Shown: positions 1 through 9,818 of the stretch, piece by piece
How the letters are laid out: each line of letters opens with the position of its first letter
Position numbering within the stretch: the first letter of the stretch is position 1
Assembly (NCBI GenBank): GCA_021831685.1
Contig: JAKBMG010000212.1
Location: forward strand, 1 to 61,050
Source of the DNA: Bacteroidota bacterium
GTDB taxonomy: Bacteria > Bacteroidota > Ignavibacteria > Ignavibacteriales > Ignavibacteriaceae
DNA length: 61,050 nucleotides
Reading direction: 5' to 3'
The notes under the pieces: generated by a model
What the model was told of the DNA's origin: nothing
Database searches by the model: none
The model's input: only the letters and a program-made list of their open reading frames with translations
Translations under genes and position numbers: made by a program

Positions 1-1719
1 TGTAAGATTGCACGCAAAAATAATCCCGTCTGAAGATGTTTCAATATCGTCCAGTGGAAATGTCCCACCTGAGATTCCGGTTGTCCCTAATGTTCCAACA
101 GAATCACCGGTTGTTGCATCCAGAATTATAACAGATGATCCTGAAGATGCCGCATTAACAACATAAAGACGATTCTTTCCACCTTCATTATTGTACGCAA
201 AGCAACGCAACGCACTGTTCGTACTGAACCAGGTCGGAAGATTGCTTGTCGCACTCGACTTCTGCCATACTGTCGTCATTGTATTACTCACAGAACTACC
301 TGGGAACCAATTCGGATCTCCAATTGGCAACCCATCTGTACCGCCGGTTTTTAATGCCGCATTACTGTACTGGATATCCGTAGCTTCCGGAAGAGGCCAT
401 GCGGGAATCCAATTAGCAGCAGTTCCTACTTGAATCGGTTGATAACCATAAATATCGGTTGATGTAGTATGTGTTCTTATATCCGTAAAATATTTAAAGA
501 AACCAACACCATTTCCAGTATTATTGTTCAATACATTAAGAATTGAAGCACCGTATCCCGGGTCAACATTTAGATTTCCTGACTGTACTAAACCAGGCCA
601 ATGCGTTTTGTCGCTAAACATGTTTGTTGTTCGATGATTCATCCAACTGGTAGTATAAATTGAATCGGTATGTGCCGTATCATCCCAGGCAGTCCAGAAA
701 TCTGTAATCGCTTTTGGCATGAAATAAACATTGTTCTCTACTTGAATATTCCTTTTTGCTTCTGCTAACCACCTCAAGTTTGAATTCCCTACATCAGCAG
801 GATCGAAAACGCTATCTTTTGCGGCGTTAAGGGTATCTAAGTCAATAACTGAACCAATTTCCGGTGACCATAATTGATCCCACCATGGATATTCTGCCTT
901 GGTTATGCCACCGGCAAACGTTGAATAGAATATATTGTTGTTAATTTTAGCATCGGTAACATTAAAAATAAAAAGAGGATTTTTAAACATAATTACCACG
1001 CTGTTATGAGAAAATTCGAAATACTTTATATAGCTCTTTGTTACCGGACAGGAAGCATAGGCATTGACGCAGAGCATTGTGTTGTCTTTCATTACAACAG
1101 AATCAGTTATAGCCGAACCAGTCTCATTTCGTAAAACCTCCCCAGAGTACCAACCATTGGGTTGTACCATGTTTCTAAATTTACAATTTGTTATAAAGAA
1201 ATCATCCCAGTTTCCGCTATAACCTATTGCCCTTACAACCCATCCGTCGAATATTACGTTGTTTACATAGAGTTTTATATTATCAGCCGATATCCGCATA
1301 GCCCATGCATGTGGGGCAGCGTTATTAGTGGCTATTCCCAGTAAATAAAGATTCTTGAATGTTCCTATTGTCCCTGTTCCCTTCATAAGGAATAATTGTG
1401 TAGGTACCGAGCCATCATTAAGAACCCCTGGCTGGATACAAGGAGGTCTACCATTAGAGCCTAAAACTCCAATAACTGTCAAATTCGATTTGACTGTTAC
1501 TGGGCCCAAATATATATATGTCGTATCCAGGGAAACAAGTTTATATACGCTATGAGCTTGCAAACCACCTGAAGTTGTATCGCTATTAATAATCTGATCG
1601 AGACTTGCCGCGTTTGCATAAACGACAAGAGTATCGTTCCCACCAGCTAATGTTTTGCTTGGTGTAGTAAAGATTACTACCATAGCAATTATTATTACTG
1701 TGGTGAATATTTTTTCCAT
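1..1719 (-). CDS. Secreted protein, beta-helix-like with C-terminal propeller-like segment (3' end outside window)
   Basis: An open frame of 573 codons runs from an ATG at 1719 to the window edge with no stop, so the C-terminus is missing. A good Shine-Dalgarno (AAAGGAG) lies about 8 nt before the ATG. The first 25-30 residues are a signal peptide (MEKIFTTVIIIAMVVIFTTP). The body up to about residue 300 is rich in short Asn/Ile/Val strands such as NNVIFDG, NCKFRN and NNNIFYS, the look of a right-handed parallel beta-helix as in pectate-lyase-like proteins. The last 60 visible residues (RLYVVNAASSGSSVIILDA, then DDIETSSDGIIFACNL) look like a beta-propeller or DUF4623-type module. A T9SS tail may follow outside the window. 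It is probably a cell-surface glycan-binding or lyase protein at the end of the carbohydrate locus. No catalytic residues can be assigned. Confidence 0.72.
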   Translation of the reverse strand, partial: MEKIFTTVIIIAMVVIFTTPSKTLAGGNDTLVVYANAASLDQIINSDTTSGGLQAHSVYKLVSLDTTYIYLGPVTVKSNLTVIGVLGSNGRPPCIQPGVLNDGSVPTQLFLMKGTGTIGTFKNLYLLGIATNNAAPHAWAMRISADNIKLYVNNVIFDGWVVRAIGYSGNWDDFFITNCKFRNMVQPNGWYSGEVLRNETGSAITDSVVMKDNTMLCVNAYASCPVTKSYIKYFEFSHNSVVIMFKNPLFIFNVTDAKINNNIFYSTFAGGITKAEYPWWDQLWSPEIGSVIDLDTLNAAKDSVFDPADVGNSNLRWLAEAKRNIQVENNVYFMPKAITDFWTAWDDTAHTDSIYTTSWMNHRTTNMFSDKTHWPGLVQSGNLNVDPGYGASILNVLNNNTGNGVGFFKYFTDIRTHTTSTDIYGYQPIQVGTAANWIPAWPLPEATDIQYSNAALKTGGTDGLPIGDPNWFPGSSVSNTMTTVWQKSSATSNLPTWFSTNSALRCFAYNNEGGKNRLYVVNAASSGSSVIILDATTGDSVGTLGTTGISGGTFPLDDIETSSDGIIFACNLT

Positions 1720-1850
1720 GAAAAGACTCCTTTCAGAAGTTGATTTTTAAATGAGTTTTATAAAAGTGCCAATATTGAAAGAACTTATTATCTTATGAGC
1801 CTATCAGCGCTATTACAAGAGTATGTTTTCTACCTCCTTTCATTCTCTTA

Positions 1851-1882
1851 CAATTATATTAGTTTAAGGTTTACACGATAAA
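1851..1882 (-). promoter_or_regulatory. Candidate Bacteroidetes-type promoter for the secreted beta-helix protein
   Basis: On the minus strand TTTA (1882-1879) is followed after 20 nt by TATAATTG (1858-1851). This approximates the Bacteroidetes primary-sigma pattern TTTG-N19/21-TAnnTTTG. The -7 octamer is identical to the one at 26893-26900. Transcription would start near 1844 and give a leader of about 125 nt before the ATG at 1719. The assignment rests on pattern and position only. Confidence 0.4.
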
Positions 1883-1923
1883 ATTATTCTAAATTGTTTT
1901 TATTTGAATTCCAAACCTATTAA

Positions 1924-4845
1924 TTAAAAATTCCAGCGTAGCCCTAAATCCGCAGTCATTCCGTAATCTTGTTCGGACTGCGGTACGCCACCTCCTTGAA
2001 TCACACTGATATCGTTTGCTCCATTAATATTGTTGAGATCACCAAAAATTTGAAGCCCGGCCCAGGGTAATTCCTGCTTTGCAGCAAGATCCCAGCGCCT
2101 GTAAGCAGATGTGTTTGTCCTCAACTGCGGCCAGAAATTTAATCCTGTAAAGATATTTGCCTGATAAAGCATTGAAACACGGACTGAAAAACCTTGATAA
2201 TCAAATCCAAGCGAAAGATTAACGATATTATCGGGTTGATATAAAAGCCGATCTGTAAAAGATGTGTCAATAAAAGTGAGCGAGCGACCTGTAGACCTTG
2301 TATTTACATATGGGTACTGAGCTTTTGAAAAAATATGCGTGTAATTAACACTAAACACTAATCCTGACAATGGTCCGGGCAAATACCAGAAATGAGTTTG
2401 CCAGTCAAGCTCCATTCCATAGTCACTGATCATATAAGAGTTATTTACATAAGTATACACATTATATATTCCTGTAGGTTGTGAAGTTATTAATAGGCTA
2501 GATGGGAAATACTTTACAGCATTTGCTCCCGAAACATAATATGACCATGGATATATTAAATTGTTAATTTGTTTTATAAACCCGCCGACAGTAAATAATC
2601 CTATTGTATTATCATAAAAGGAAAAATATGCATCGTAGTTTGTTGAACGAGAGGGAATTAGTTTATAATTATTCCAGCTAATTGAATTTGTAGTACCCAC
2701 ATCAATTCTCGGTATGATAGCATCAAAATCCGGATAAGCTAATGTGTTCGTGTAAGAAAGACGAATATCAAACCAAGAAAGTGGTTTATACCGTAAAGAT
2801 ATATCGGGAAGCCAGTAGCCATGATCCTGGGTAACAGTAGTGTCATAGTGGTTATAGCTATAATATGACTCGGGGCTCTCTACGCCGCGAACTCCCGTAT
2901 ATGTCGTTTGAAGATCCTGATACCGGACACCGGGAATGAGTGTAAATTGCGAGCCAATGTTGAGTATTGACATTATATAAAAGGCGGCCTGATTTTCATG
3001 CCCGGTATAATTGTAAGAGGTCGATTGAAAATTATTGCGTCCATAGGCTATCCCACCATTATTATTTGCGATATATTGGACATTTTTCTCCAGAATATCA
3101 ACCATATTTGACAATATTCCATAATTCAATGGCGTACCCATCCTATAATCACCGTTAAGAAATTTTCCATAACTAAAATTCGGATCTGTAAAATATGTAA
3201 CAGGTATACTAGTACTATTATTTGGTAATGAAAGAGAAGAAGCGATTAAATTATCAACAAATTTTGCACCACCGTCCGTTAGTAATCCTCCGCCAAAATG
3301 AGTATAAGTATATGATCTTGTCTGGTATCTGTATTTCCCACCGAACTTAATTGCAACTCCAACCACATCTGATAGGTTTACATTAGTTTTCAAATCCAGA
3401 GACGCTGTCAGTGCGCGTTCCCTGGAAAAACTACTCCCGCTAGCAATTGAATTTAAAAAAGTACTAGAAAGATCATTGATAGCTGCTTTAGGAATATCCT
3501 GAGGATTTACATTTGCTGTATTATTAAACTGGCCAAGACCTGCCGATGTTTGCATAAAATTTGTTGTCCAAAAATTTGGACTCTTGGTCTCCGAGTAGGC
3601 GTGCGACAGCTTAGCAACCAAATGGAAAATAGATAGTTTTTGCTGAAAATCGAGACCATTAGTAATAATATTCAAGGTGCTGTTATTGCTTGATATTGAA
3701 TAGTAATGTTCATTGTTAGCTATGCCAAAATTTTCTCCCCGGGTTTGAGTGTTCGTATTTCCAGAGCTAACAAAATTTGTAAGTTTTATTTTCCCTTCAG
3801 GCAATTTATAATCCAATACAACTGCCCCATTATAACGCTGTAAGTCTCTGGGAATATCATAAAGATTGAGTCCTGTTATCCAGTATTGATTTATGTTGTT
3901 TCCCGCGTGTGTATATGAAGCTCCCATTTCATTCGAAGAAAGGTTTTTTCTCTCTATATCAACTTGAGCAAAGATTCCAAGCCGGTCATTCAAAAATCTA
4001 TCTTCAGCGCTACCGACATATTTATAATTGTTGAATTTATTATATGCGTTTGATAGATTATTATAACCCCCTTGTATGAGTAAATTAAATTGCGGAACTC
4101 CAGGCTCTTTAACTTTCGCTACCCTCATTTCAAAGTTCACCACGCCTCCAATTACATCAGCGTCCATATCGGGAGTAACTGTCTTTGAAACCTGAATGCC
4201 TTCGAGCATATTTGATGAGATCATACTTAAATTCACACTTCTATCACTTGAACTCGACGAAGACATTTGAATACCATCTATCATGATTTCATTATACTTA
4301 GGCGCTAAACCCCGGATAACTACCTCGTTCCCCTCTCCCCCGCTTCTGAGTACAGAAATGCCCGGTAGCCTGCCTACTGATTCCGCTGCATTTGCATCGG
4401 GTAATTCCTGAATTTTCGCTGCTGATACAACATTGATAATTTGGTCTGATGAAAGTTGCTGGTTAATTGCTTGCGACTGCCCGGTTGCTTGTGCTGTTAC
4501 AACAACAGTTTTCCCTTGAACACCAACAGGTTCTAATTTAAAATTTTGTTTAAGTTGCTCGCCATTTTTTATATTTATCTCTGTTGTTTGACCTTTATAT
4601 CCAATGTATGTCGCCCGAATTTTATATGTTCCCGGCAAAACATTTTGGATTAAATATTTCCCGTTCATATCTGTTGCTGCGCCCATACTTGTCCCAACAA
4701 GCATAATATTGGCTCCAAATAGGGGTTCGCCAGTCTTGGCATCTTTAACATAGCCTTCAATATTTGAAGTTGATGCAAAAACTTTCACAACCATAAAAGC
4801 TACAATAAAAACAATTCCACCTGGAATAAAAATATGTCTGTTCAT
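1924..4845 (-). CDS. TonB-dependent outer-membrane receptor with CarboxypepD_reg-like domain
   Basis: This is an outer-membrane beta-barrel importer energised by TonB, probably for oligosaccharides given its neighbours. A signal peptide (about residues 1-25) is followed by a carboxypeptidase-regulatory-like domain (NIEGYVKDAKTGEPLFGANI), then a TonB-box-like VVVTAQ and a plug domain with ELPDANAAESVGRLPGISVL and NEVVIRGLAPKYNEIMIDG. The rest is a barrel of roughly 700 residues ending in an aromatic residue (LGLRWNF), as barrel proteins do. The plug wording matches the TIGR01782-type receptors that work without SusD, and no SusD gene is nearby. An ATG nine codons upstream (4872) would overlap the previous gene. 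I chose 4845 because GAGG lies about 8 nt before it and a signal peptide follows directly. The length is about 973 residues. Confidence 0.93.
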   Translation of the reverse strand: MNRHIFIPGGIVFIVAFMVVKVFASTSNIEGYVKDAKTGEPLFGANIMLVGTSMGAATDMNGKYLIQNVLPGTYKIRATYIGYKGQTTEINIKNGEQLKQNFKLEPVGVQGKTVVVTAQATGQSQAINQQLSSDQIINVVSAAKIQELPDANAAESVGRLPGISVLRSGGEGNEVVIRGLAPKYNEIMIDGIQMSSSSSSDRSVNLSMISSNMLEGIQVSKTVTPDMDADVIGGVVNFEMRVAKVKEPGVPQFNLLIQGGYNNLSNAYNKFNNYKYVGSAEDRFLNDRLGIFAQVDIERKNLSSNEMGASYTHAGNNINQYWITGLNLYDIPRDLQRYNGAVVLDYKLPEGKIKLTNFVSSGNTNTQTRGENFGIANNEHYYSISSNNSTLNIITNGLDFQQKLSIFHLVAKLSHAYSETKSPNFWTTNFMQTSAGLGQFNNTANVNPQDIPKAAINDLSSTFLNSIASGSSFSRERALTASLDLKTNVNLSDVVGVAIKFGGKYRYQTRSYTYTHFGGGLLTDGGAKFVDNLIASSLSLPNNSTSIPVTYFTDPNFSYGKFLNGDYRMGTPLNYGILSNMVDILEKNVQYIANNNGGIAYGRNNFQSTSYNYTGHENQAAFYIMSILNIGSQFTLIPGVRYQDLQTTYTGVRGVESPESYYSYNHYDTTVTQDHGYWLPDISLRYKPLSWFDIRLSYTNTLAYPDFDAIIPRIDVGTTNSISWNNYKLIPSRSTNYDAYFSFYDNTIGLFTVGGFIKQINNLIYPWSYYVSGANAVKYFPSSLLITSQPTGIYNVYTYVNNSYMISDYGMELDWQTHFWYLPGPLSGLVFSVNYTHIFSKAQYPYVNTRSTGRSLTFIDTSFTDRLLYQPDNIVNLSLGFDYQGFSVRVSMLYQANIFTGLNFWPQLRTNTSAYRRWDLAAKQELPWAGLQIFGDLNNINGANDISVIQGGGVPQSEQDYGMTADLGLRWNF

Positions 4846-4864
4846 TTTGTTTTCCTCAATTATT

Positions 4865-5899
4865 CTATTCACTTAAAAATTTATTTATAGCTTTACCTAC
4901 TTTTGTCATTTCACAATCTGTGCCCATATGTCCACAATTATTGTTCAAAATTAAGGTTTCGGCATTAATTAATTTTGCAAAATCTATTGCAGGATGCGGG
5001 TTAACCATACGATCCTGCTTAGAGGCTATGATTAATACCTTTGCTTTTACAATATTAGCGGCTTCTTGCATATTGTCATTAAAGGGTTCTGAAATGTTCT
5101 GATCAATCATTGCACAAAGCTGGCTCATCCAGTTATATGGATTAAAAACTTTTGTGTATTGATTTTCTGTATCTTTAAGATATTTAGGAAATTCTGAGGG
5201 TTTAACATGCTCAACAAAGAAATCTGGAGTCTCTAAATTCAAAGCATGAATTGCTACAACAGTATTTTTTATAGATTCTTCGGAGGCGTTACAATTTAAT
5301 CCTTCTTTAATAGCAAGAAGCTCAGAATTCCACAATAAAAGGTCATTTGAAGTAAGCTTTGGTGAACCGACTGAAATTACAGCTCTGTCCATAAAATCCG
5401 GATAAGATACGATCCACTGAAACGTTTGCATACCTCCCATCGATGCACCCATTACACAAAAGACGTGGTTTAGCCGGAAAATTTTTGTTACAAGAATGTA
5501 TTCGCTATTTACCATATCTTTTATAGTAAAAGTGGGAAAAGAATTATTAGGTTGTAATTTACTATTTGATGGAGAGGAAGAAATACCATTTCCCAATGCG
5601 TCGATAGTGATTACAAAATATTTGGAACTATCAGCCATCATTCTGGAACCTGTTAAGCTTAATAAATCTTTTGAGCTACCACCGAACCATGTAGGGAATA
5701 GAATAACATTAGAGCGATTAGAATTTAGTTTACCGCATGTGTGATAACCGATTATACAATCCTTAATTACTTGCCCATTTTCAAGTTTAAAATTTCCTAT
5801 CTTTCCGAATTTTTGAATAGGTTGTGCTTGAATAAATAAAGGAATTAAGATCGCGAAGAATAATTTATGGTAAAAGTTTTTCATTTTATTTAGCTTCAT
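4865..5899 (-). CDS. Secreted MetX-like alpha/beta hydrolase
   Basis: The fold and sequence are those of the homoserine O-acetyltransferase (MetX) branch of the alpha/beta hydrolases. Visible features are FPTWFGG (oxyanion region, about 69-74), the nucleophile elbow GASMGGMQTF with Ser153, Asp296 in ASKQDRMV and His324 in NCGHMGTD, so the catalytic triad is complete. Unlike metabolic MetX it begins with a signal peptide (KNFYHKLFFAILIPLFIQA), placing it in the periplasm or outside, where acetyl-CoA is not available. I therefore infer a hydrolase or esterase, perhaps removing acyl groups from the glycan, rather than methionine synthesis. It ends 19 bp before the TonB receptor and is probably co-transcribed with it. 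A true acyltransferase role cannot be excluded. Confidence 0.82.
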   Translation of the reverse strand: MKLNKMKNFYHKLFFAILIPLFIQAQPIQKFGKIGNFKLENGQVIKDCIIGYHTCGKLNSNRSNVILFPTWFGGSSKDLLSLTGSRMMADSSKYFVITIDALGNGISSSPSNSKLQPNNSFPTFTIKDMVNSEYILVTKIFRLNHVFCVMGASMGGMQTFQWIVSYPDFMDRAVISVGSPKLTSNDLLLWNSELLAIKEGLNCNASEESIKNTVVAIHALNLETPDFFVEHVKPSEFPKYLKDTENQYTKVFNPYNWMSQLCAMIDQNISEPFNDNMQEAANIVKAKVLIIASKQDRMVNPHPAIDFAKLINAETLILNNNCGHMGTDCEMTKVGKAINKFLSE

Positions 5900-5940
5900 T
5901 TATATTCAAAAACAGACTAGTATATTGAATGAATATTATT

Positions 5941-6954
5941 CTAGTCATTATCAATCACTATATTATGATCAATTTGAGCATTACTAATAGATTTTAATGC
6001 AAAACTGCAAGCACCCAAAACTGCAGCTTCGCCATTATGAAAACCGGAGACAAGTATTTGAACTTTTCCTTTATAAAAATTTAATAAATATTTTTCAAAA
6101 TATTTATATGTGGGTTCAAGTAGAAGATTATCGGCATTTACTAAACCTCCCGACAAAATTATTGCTTGCGGATCAAAAAAGGCAACCATGTTTGCCATAG
6201 CCTTACCTAAAATTTCAGCGGTATAATCGAATGCTTTAAGGGCTATAGGATCATTATGAATCGCAAATTCACTAATTTGTTTGCTATTCAAATCTTCATA
6301 GTTTAGATTTCTTAACTCGCTTTTATCATTATCTTGACAGAGAAGGTTAAAGACTGTTTTTTTGATTCCTGTTGCTGAGACATAAGTTTCAAGGCAACCA
6401 TTTCGACCGCAGTTGCATTGTCTTCCGTTTATTTCAATTATTGTATGCCCAATTTCTCCGGCAAACCCATTTTCACCGTAAAGTAAATTCCCGTCAACGA
6501 CAATACCGGCTCCAAGGCCAGTACCAAGGGTCAGGACAATAAAATTTTTCATTCCCTTTGCTTTTCCAAAATTTTGTTCACCCAGAGCAGCTGCATTTGC
6601 ATCATTTATAAGAGAAATCGGGGTATGGAAATAATTTTTCATTATCTCAATAAAATCAACATTACCCCAATTTAGATTTGCGGGAGATTCAATAGTATTA
6701 GATAGATAATTAACTCCTGGTGCAGCCACTCCAATTCCTTCAAGGCTATATGAATTTTCATAAATTAAAAAAACTTCGTTTATCCTGGTTACTAATCGTT
6801 TCACAAAAGTGTTGATTCCATTATTAGGTAAAGTTGGGAACGAATCTTCGAAAAGGAGATTATAATTAAAATCAACAATCCCAATAACAGTATTTGTGCC
6901 CCCTATATCGACACCGATAATAATTTTTTCTTTATTTAAATTTTTATTGACCAT
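5941..6954 (-). CDS. ROK-family sugar kinase (zinc-containing type)
   Basis: This is a cytoplasmic ATP-dependent hexose or N-acetylhexosamine kinase of the ROK family. The phosphate-binding motif GVDIGGTNT is near the N-terminus, the catalytic Asp lies in LINDANAAALGE (about residue 118), and the ROK zinc motif is complete: His170 in GEIGHTII followed by CNCGRNGC (Cys180, 182, 187). FDPQAIILSGG marks the C-terminal nucleotide-binding lobe. The longest frame starts at a TTG (6987) with no ribosome site. The ATG at 6954 sits just before the conserved domain and is preferred, giving 337 residues. It lies between the MetX-like hydrolase and the GH2 gene, so its substrate is probably a sugar released by the locus (glucose, mannose, GlcNAc or ManNAc). 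The sequence alone does not say which. Confidence 0.88.
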   Translation of the reverse strand: MVNKNLNKEKIIIGVDIGGTNTVIGIVDFNYNLLFEDSFPTLPNNGINTFVKRLVTRINEVFLIYENSYSLEGIGVAAPGVNYLSNTIESPANLNWGNVDFIEIMKNYFHTPISLINDANAAALGEQNFGKAKGMKNFIVLTLGTGLGAGIVVDGNLLYGENGFAGEIGHTIIEINGRQCNCGRNGCLETYVSATGIKKTVFNLLCQDNDKSELRNLNYEDLNSKQISEFAIHNDPIALKAFDYTAEILGKAMANMVAFFDPQAIILSGGLVNADNLLLEPTYKYFEKYLLNFYKGKVQILVSGFHNGEAAVLGACSFALKSISNAQIDHNIVIDND

Positions 6955-7000
6955 TTTATTATTCGTTAGATCTATTTTCGAGATCAATTTTATTTTTATC

Positions 7001-9796
7001 CTATCTATTATTATCTATAATAACGGAAAAAGCAGAACCTTGTAAATCCTTTTTATCAAATTTTGCAATTAAGGTTTTTTCTTCGCCAGGGAAAAGTGTG
7101 ACAAAGTTATCATCCCAAAAAGTTGGGAGTACTTCATCGTTATTATCTTTTCTTATTATAGCTAGTCGGTTCATAAATGAAAGCTTTTTGGTTGGATTCT
7201 TTATCTTAACATGAACCCAATCTTCTCCGTTTATTTCTTCGACCTTATATGATAAATCCAATTTTACATTTTCAAGTTTTGATAATTCGGAAAAATTTGG
7301 CGTATTTTTAGTAGATTCCCAATAAAGATTGCTGGAAATAATTTTTCCGGTTTTATCTATTAGTTCAAGCTTAACAAAATAAATTGGGGTAATTTTTGAG
7401 AGTTGAGGTACACTAAATACATCCTGGTAACGATCTTCTCCCATATTTATTTCTTGTTCACGTTCCCATCTAACTTTCAGATTAAAATCATATAACATTG
7501 CCCTGACTTTTAAGTTATTTATTGGCTTATGATAAGTGTTTATTACAGACACTTGATAATCATTAGCATTCATCTGAATATGTAGCGGTTCACATGCTTT
7601 CTTTGTAAAATAATAACCTGCATTTGGGTTTAAATACCAATCATAAATCTGCCATAGAACGTCAGGATAACTTGAATTCAATTTCCACAGCATAACACCG
7701 CTGGTTATATTCCACATCCTGGAGTTGGCAGCCTCAAACATTGCGCGATAACCATCTGCATTCACTATCTGCGCTATACGGGCATAATCTGCAACACTCT
7801 TAGTATTAAAACCATATAAGTTTCTAATTGCATTGTCATAAGCTTTAAACGCATAACCGTTACCATCCCAAACTCCGTGTTCAGCCCACACACTATCTAA
7901 CGGAAATAATGGATTTCCTTTGCCACGGCCCAAATTGAAGATAAACTTTTTTAAACTACTTAGGGTAGGAACTGAGGGTATACCAAGTTCATCTCTAAAC
8001 ATTTGTTCTTTGACCTCATCAATTTTGTTAAAAAAATATTGCGATGGATGCCATGTATAGCCAGGAGCACCAATATCAGTTACGCCAATAGGAAGATCGT
8101 CCTTTATATATGGGGTAAATTTTTTCCAATCCCACAAGATACTTGATGAAGCAAGAAATGGGCGACTAATGTCTAATCTCTTTAAATCATTTTTCAATGC
8201 AAAATATAGATCGGGACCAGGAACATTCTCATTTTCAGCACACCAAACTACTAAACTTGGATTGTTCCTGTATCTTAAAATAATATCACGTTCATTTTTT
8301 ATTGCTAATAAATGATCCAACGGTAAATAAGCAGTTTTTGTCCCAGGTACAGTTATCCAGCACTGGTAAAATGTTTCCCACCACATCAGTCCATATTTAT
8401 CGCAGGCATTCATAAAATCTTCCTGCGGTGAAGGCATATCCTCACTTGCAACCATATTTATATTTGCATTAGCCAGTAGCCGAGCTTCATCATATATCTT
8501 CTTCCTATCATTATCTAATAGCATATCGGGTTGAAGCCAGCCGCCTTTACAAAATACTCTTTGCCCGTTTATGAAAAACACCCTACCATAATGTCCGTTA
8601 AGTTTGTTTAAATTGCTCGTTACCTCTCTAATTCCAAACATTGTATTTTTCTCTACAGAAACCTCTCCGTTCTGTTCAAAACTTAATTTCAAATTGTGCA
8701 GATATTGCTCTCCATAACCATTCGGCCACCATAGATGAGGATTCTTTATTGTTAGTTGATGGAAGTCACTGTAACTAAAGTATACCGTCACTGTATCATT
8801 TGCAGGTACTTTTACCTCTTTTTCAAATGTTATAGACTTCATATAGCCGGGAAATTTTTTAATATAATCACCCATATTCACTTCTGTCAAAAGGTTTATT
8901 CTTCCTTTCAACACTCCGGTTTGTTTCTTATTACTTGTATTAAATAGGGTAGCACTTATATCTAAATTAGCTACTGTAGTATCAGGTAAGAGTAATTTCG
9001 TCACAATATAAGGATTGATAATGTCTACAACGCCGGTGAAGCTTAAAAATACCTTTTGATAAATTCCCATATTTCTATCACGCACGGGTAGAGCACAATC
9101 CCAACCACCGGATATCTTTAGTGTAACATCCTTAAATAAATCCTCTGCTGGTCCACGGTTACCTCCGAATACCTTCATTTGGGTTCCTGGTATTCCCGGA
9201 TGATCTACCGGGTATATCTTAACAGCTAAATAATTTATCGATTCATCATTTATTGCATTGGTAACATTATACTTGAAACGCTGAAACATCCCAACCATTT
9301 CACTGGAATCCGCAATCATTTTCCCGTTAAGCCATACCTCAGCTCTATAGTTTATACCATCAAAATTTAGCCAAACTTGTTTTCCCTTATAATTATCAGG
9401 TATTTTAAATTCTGTTCTGAACCAATAGGGATTTTTCCATGGATTCACATGATTTGGAAGATAACTGTACTTTGCTAAATCGTGCTCAACGTTAAACTTA
9501 TCTGATATATCAGGAATTAAGTAATTATTCATATCTATGCGTGGATCAGGATAAACCCCATTCTTAACTAACCCATTTAAAACTGTTGTGGGCACTTCCA
9601 CCGGGTACCATTGCACTGTCGAATAATTACCTGTTGAAATTTCTTTCCCGCTTTCCTTTTCCAATACTGTTGATTTTAGATGCCATTTGGATAAAATAAT
9701 ATCATTATTTTTAGGAATGATATTTTCTTGCCCAAATAGACTTTGTGCTACACAAAAAAATAGAATTGAAAAAAGTATGGTTTTAAATATTTTCAT
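7001..9796 (-). CDS. Secreted glycoside hydrolase family 2 (beta-mannosidase / exo-beta-glucosaminidase-like)
   Basis: The 931-residue protein has a signal peptide (MKIFKTILFSILFFCVAQ...FGQ), then a GH2 sugar-binding domain (NPYWFRTEFKIP; LNFDGINYRAEVWLNGKMI), an immunoglobulin-like domain ending in LWWPNGYGEQ, and a TIM barrel. In the barrel, NPSLVVWCAENENVPG holds the Asn-Glu acid/base pair (Glu about 523), and FRDELGIPS (Glu about 603) is a plausible nucleophile. The overall layout resembles exo-beta-D-glucosaminidases and Man2A-type beta-mannosidases more than LacZ. An upstream ATG at 9844 overlaps the preceding kinase gene. I chose 9796 because AAGAG lies about 8 nt upstream and the signal peptide begins there. 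The mannosidases nearby make beta-mannosidase on an N-glycan core an attractive substrate guess, but glucosaminidase is equally compatible. Confidence 0.88.
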   Translation of the reverse strand: MKIFKTILFSILFFCVAQSLFGQENIIPKNNDIILSKWHLKSTVLEKESGKEISTGNYSTVQWYPVEVPTTVLNGLVKNGVYPDPRIDMNNYLIPDISDKFNVEHDLAKYSYLPNHVNPWKNPYWFRTEFKIPDNYKGKQVWLNFDGINYRAEVWLNGKMIADSSEMVGMFQRFKYNVTNAINDESINYLAVKIYPVDHPGIPGTQMKVFGGNRGPAEDLFKDVTLKISGGWDCALPVRDRNMGIYQKVFLSFTGVVDIINPYIVTKLLLPDTTVANLDISATLFNTSNKKQTGVLKGRINLLTEVNMGDYIKKFPGYMKSITFEKEVKVPANDTVTVYFSYSDFHQLTIKNPHLWWPNGYGEQYLHNLKLSFEQNGEVSVEKNTMFGIREVTSNLNKLNGHYGRVFFINGQRVFCKGGWLQPDMLLDNDRKKIYDEARLLANANINMVASEDMPSPQEDFMNACDKYGLMWWETFYQCWITVPGTKTAYLPLDHLLAIKNERDIILRYRNNPSLVVWCAENENVPGPDLYFALKNDLKRLDISRPFLASSSILWDWKKFTPYIKDDLPIGVTDIGAPGYTWHPSQYFFNKIDEVKEQMFRDELGIPSVPTLSSLKKFIFNLGRGKGNPLFPLDSVWAEHGVWDGNGYAFKAYDNAIRNLYGFNTKSVADYARIAQIVNADGYRAMFEAANSRMWNITSGVMLWKLNSSYPDVLWQIYDWYLNPNAGYYFTKKACEPLHIQMNANDYQVSVINTYHKPINNLKVRAMLYDFNLKVRWEREQEINMGEDRYQDVFSVPQLSKITPIYFVKLELIDKTGKIISSNLYWESTKNTPNFSELSKLENVKLDLSYKVEEINGEDWVHVKIKNPTKKLSFMNRLAIIRKDNNDEVLPTFWDDNFVTLFPGEEKTLIAKFDKKDLQGSAFSVIIDNNR

Positions 9797-9818
9797 CTGA
9801 TTTCTCTTGGAATAATTA

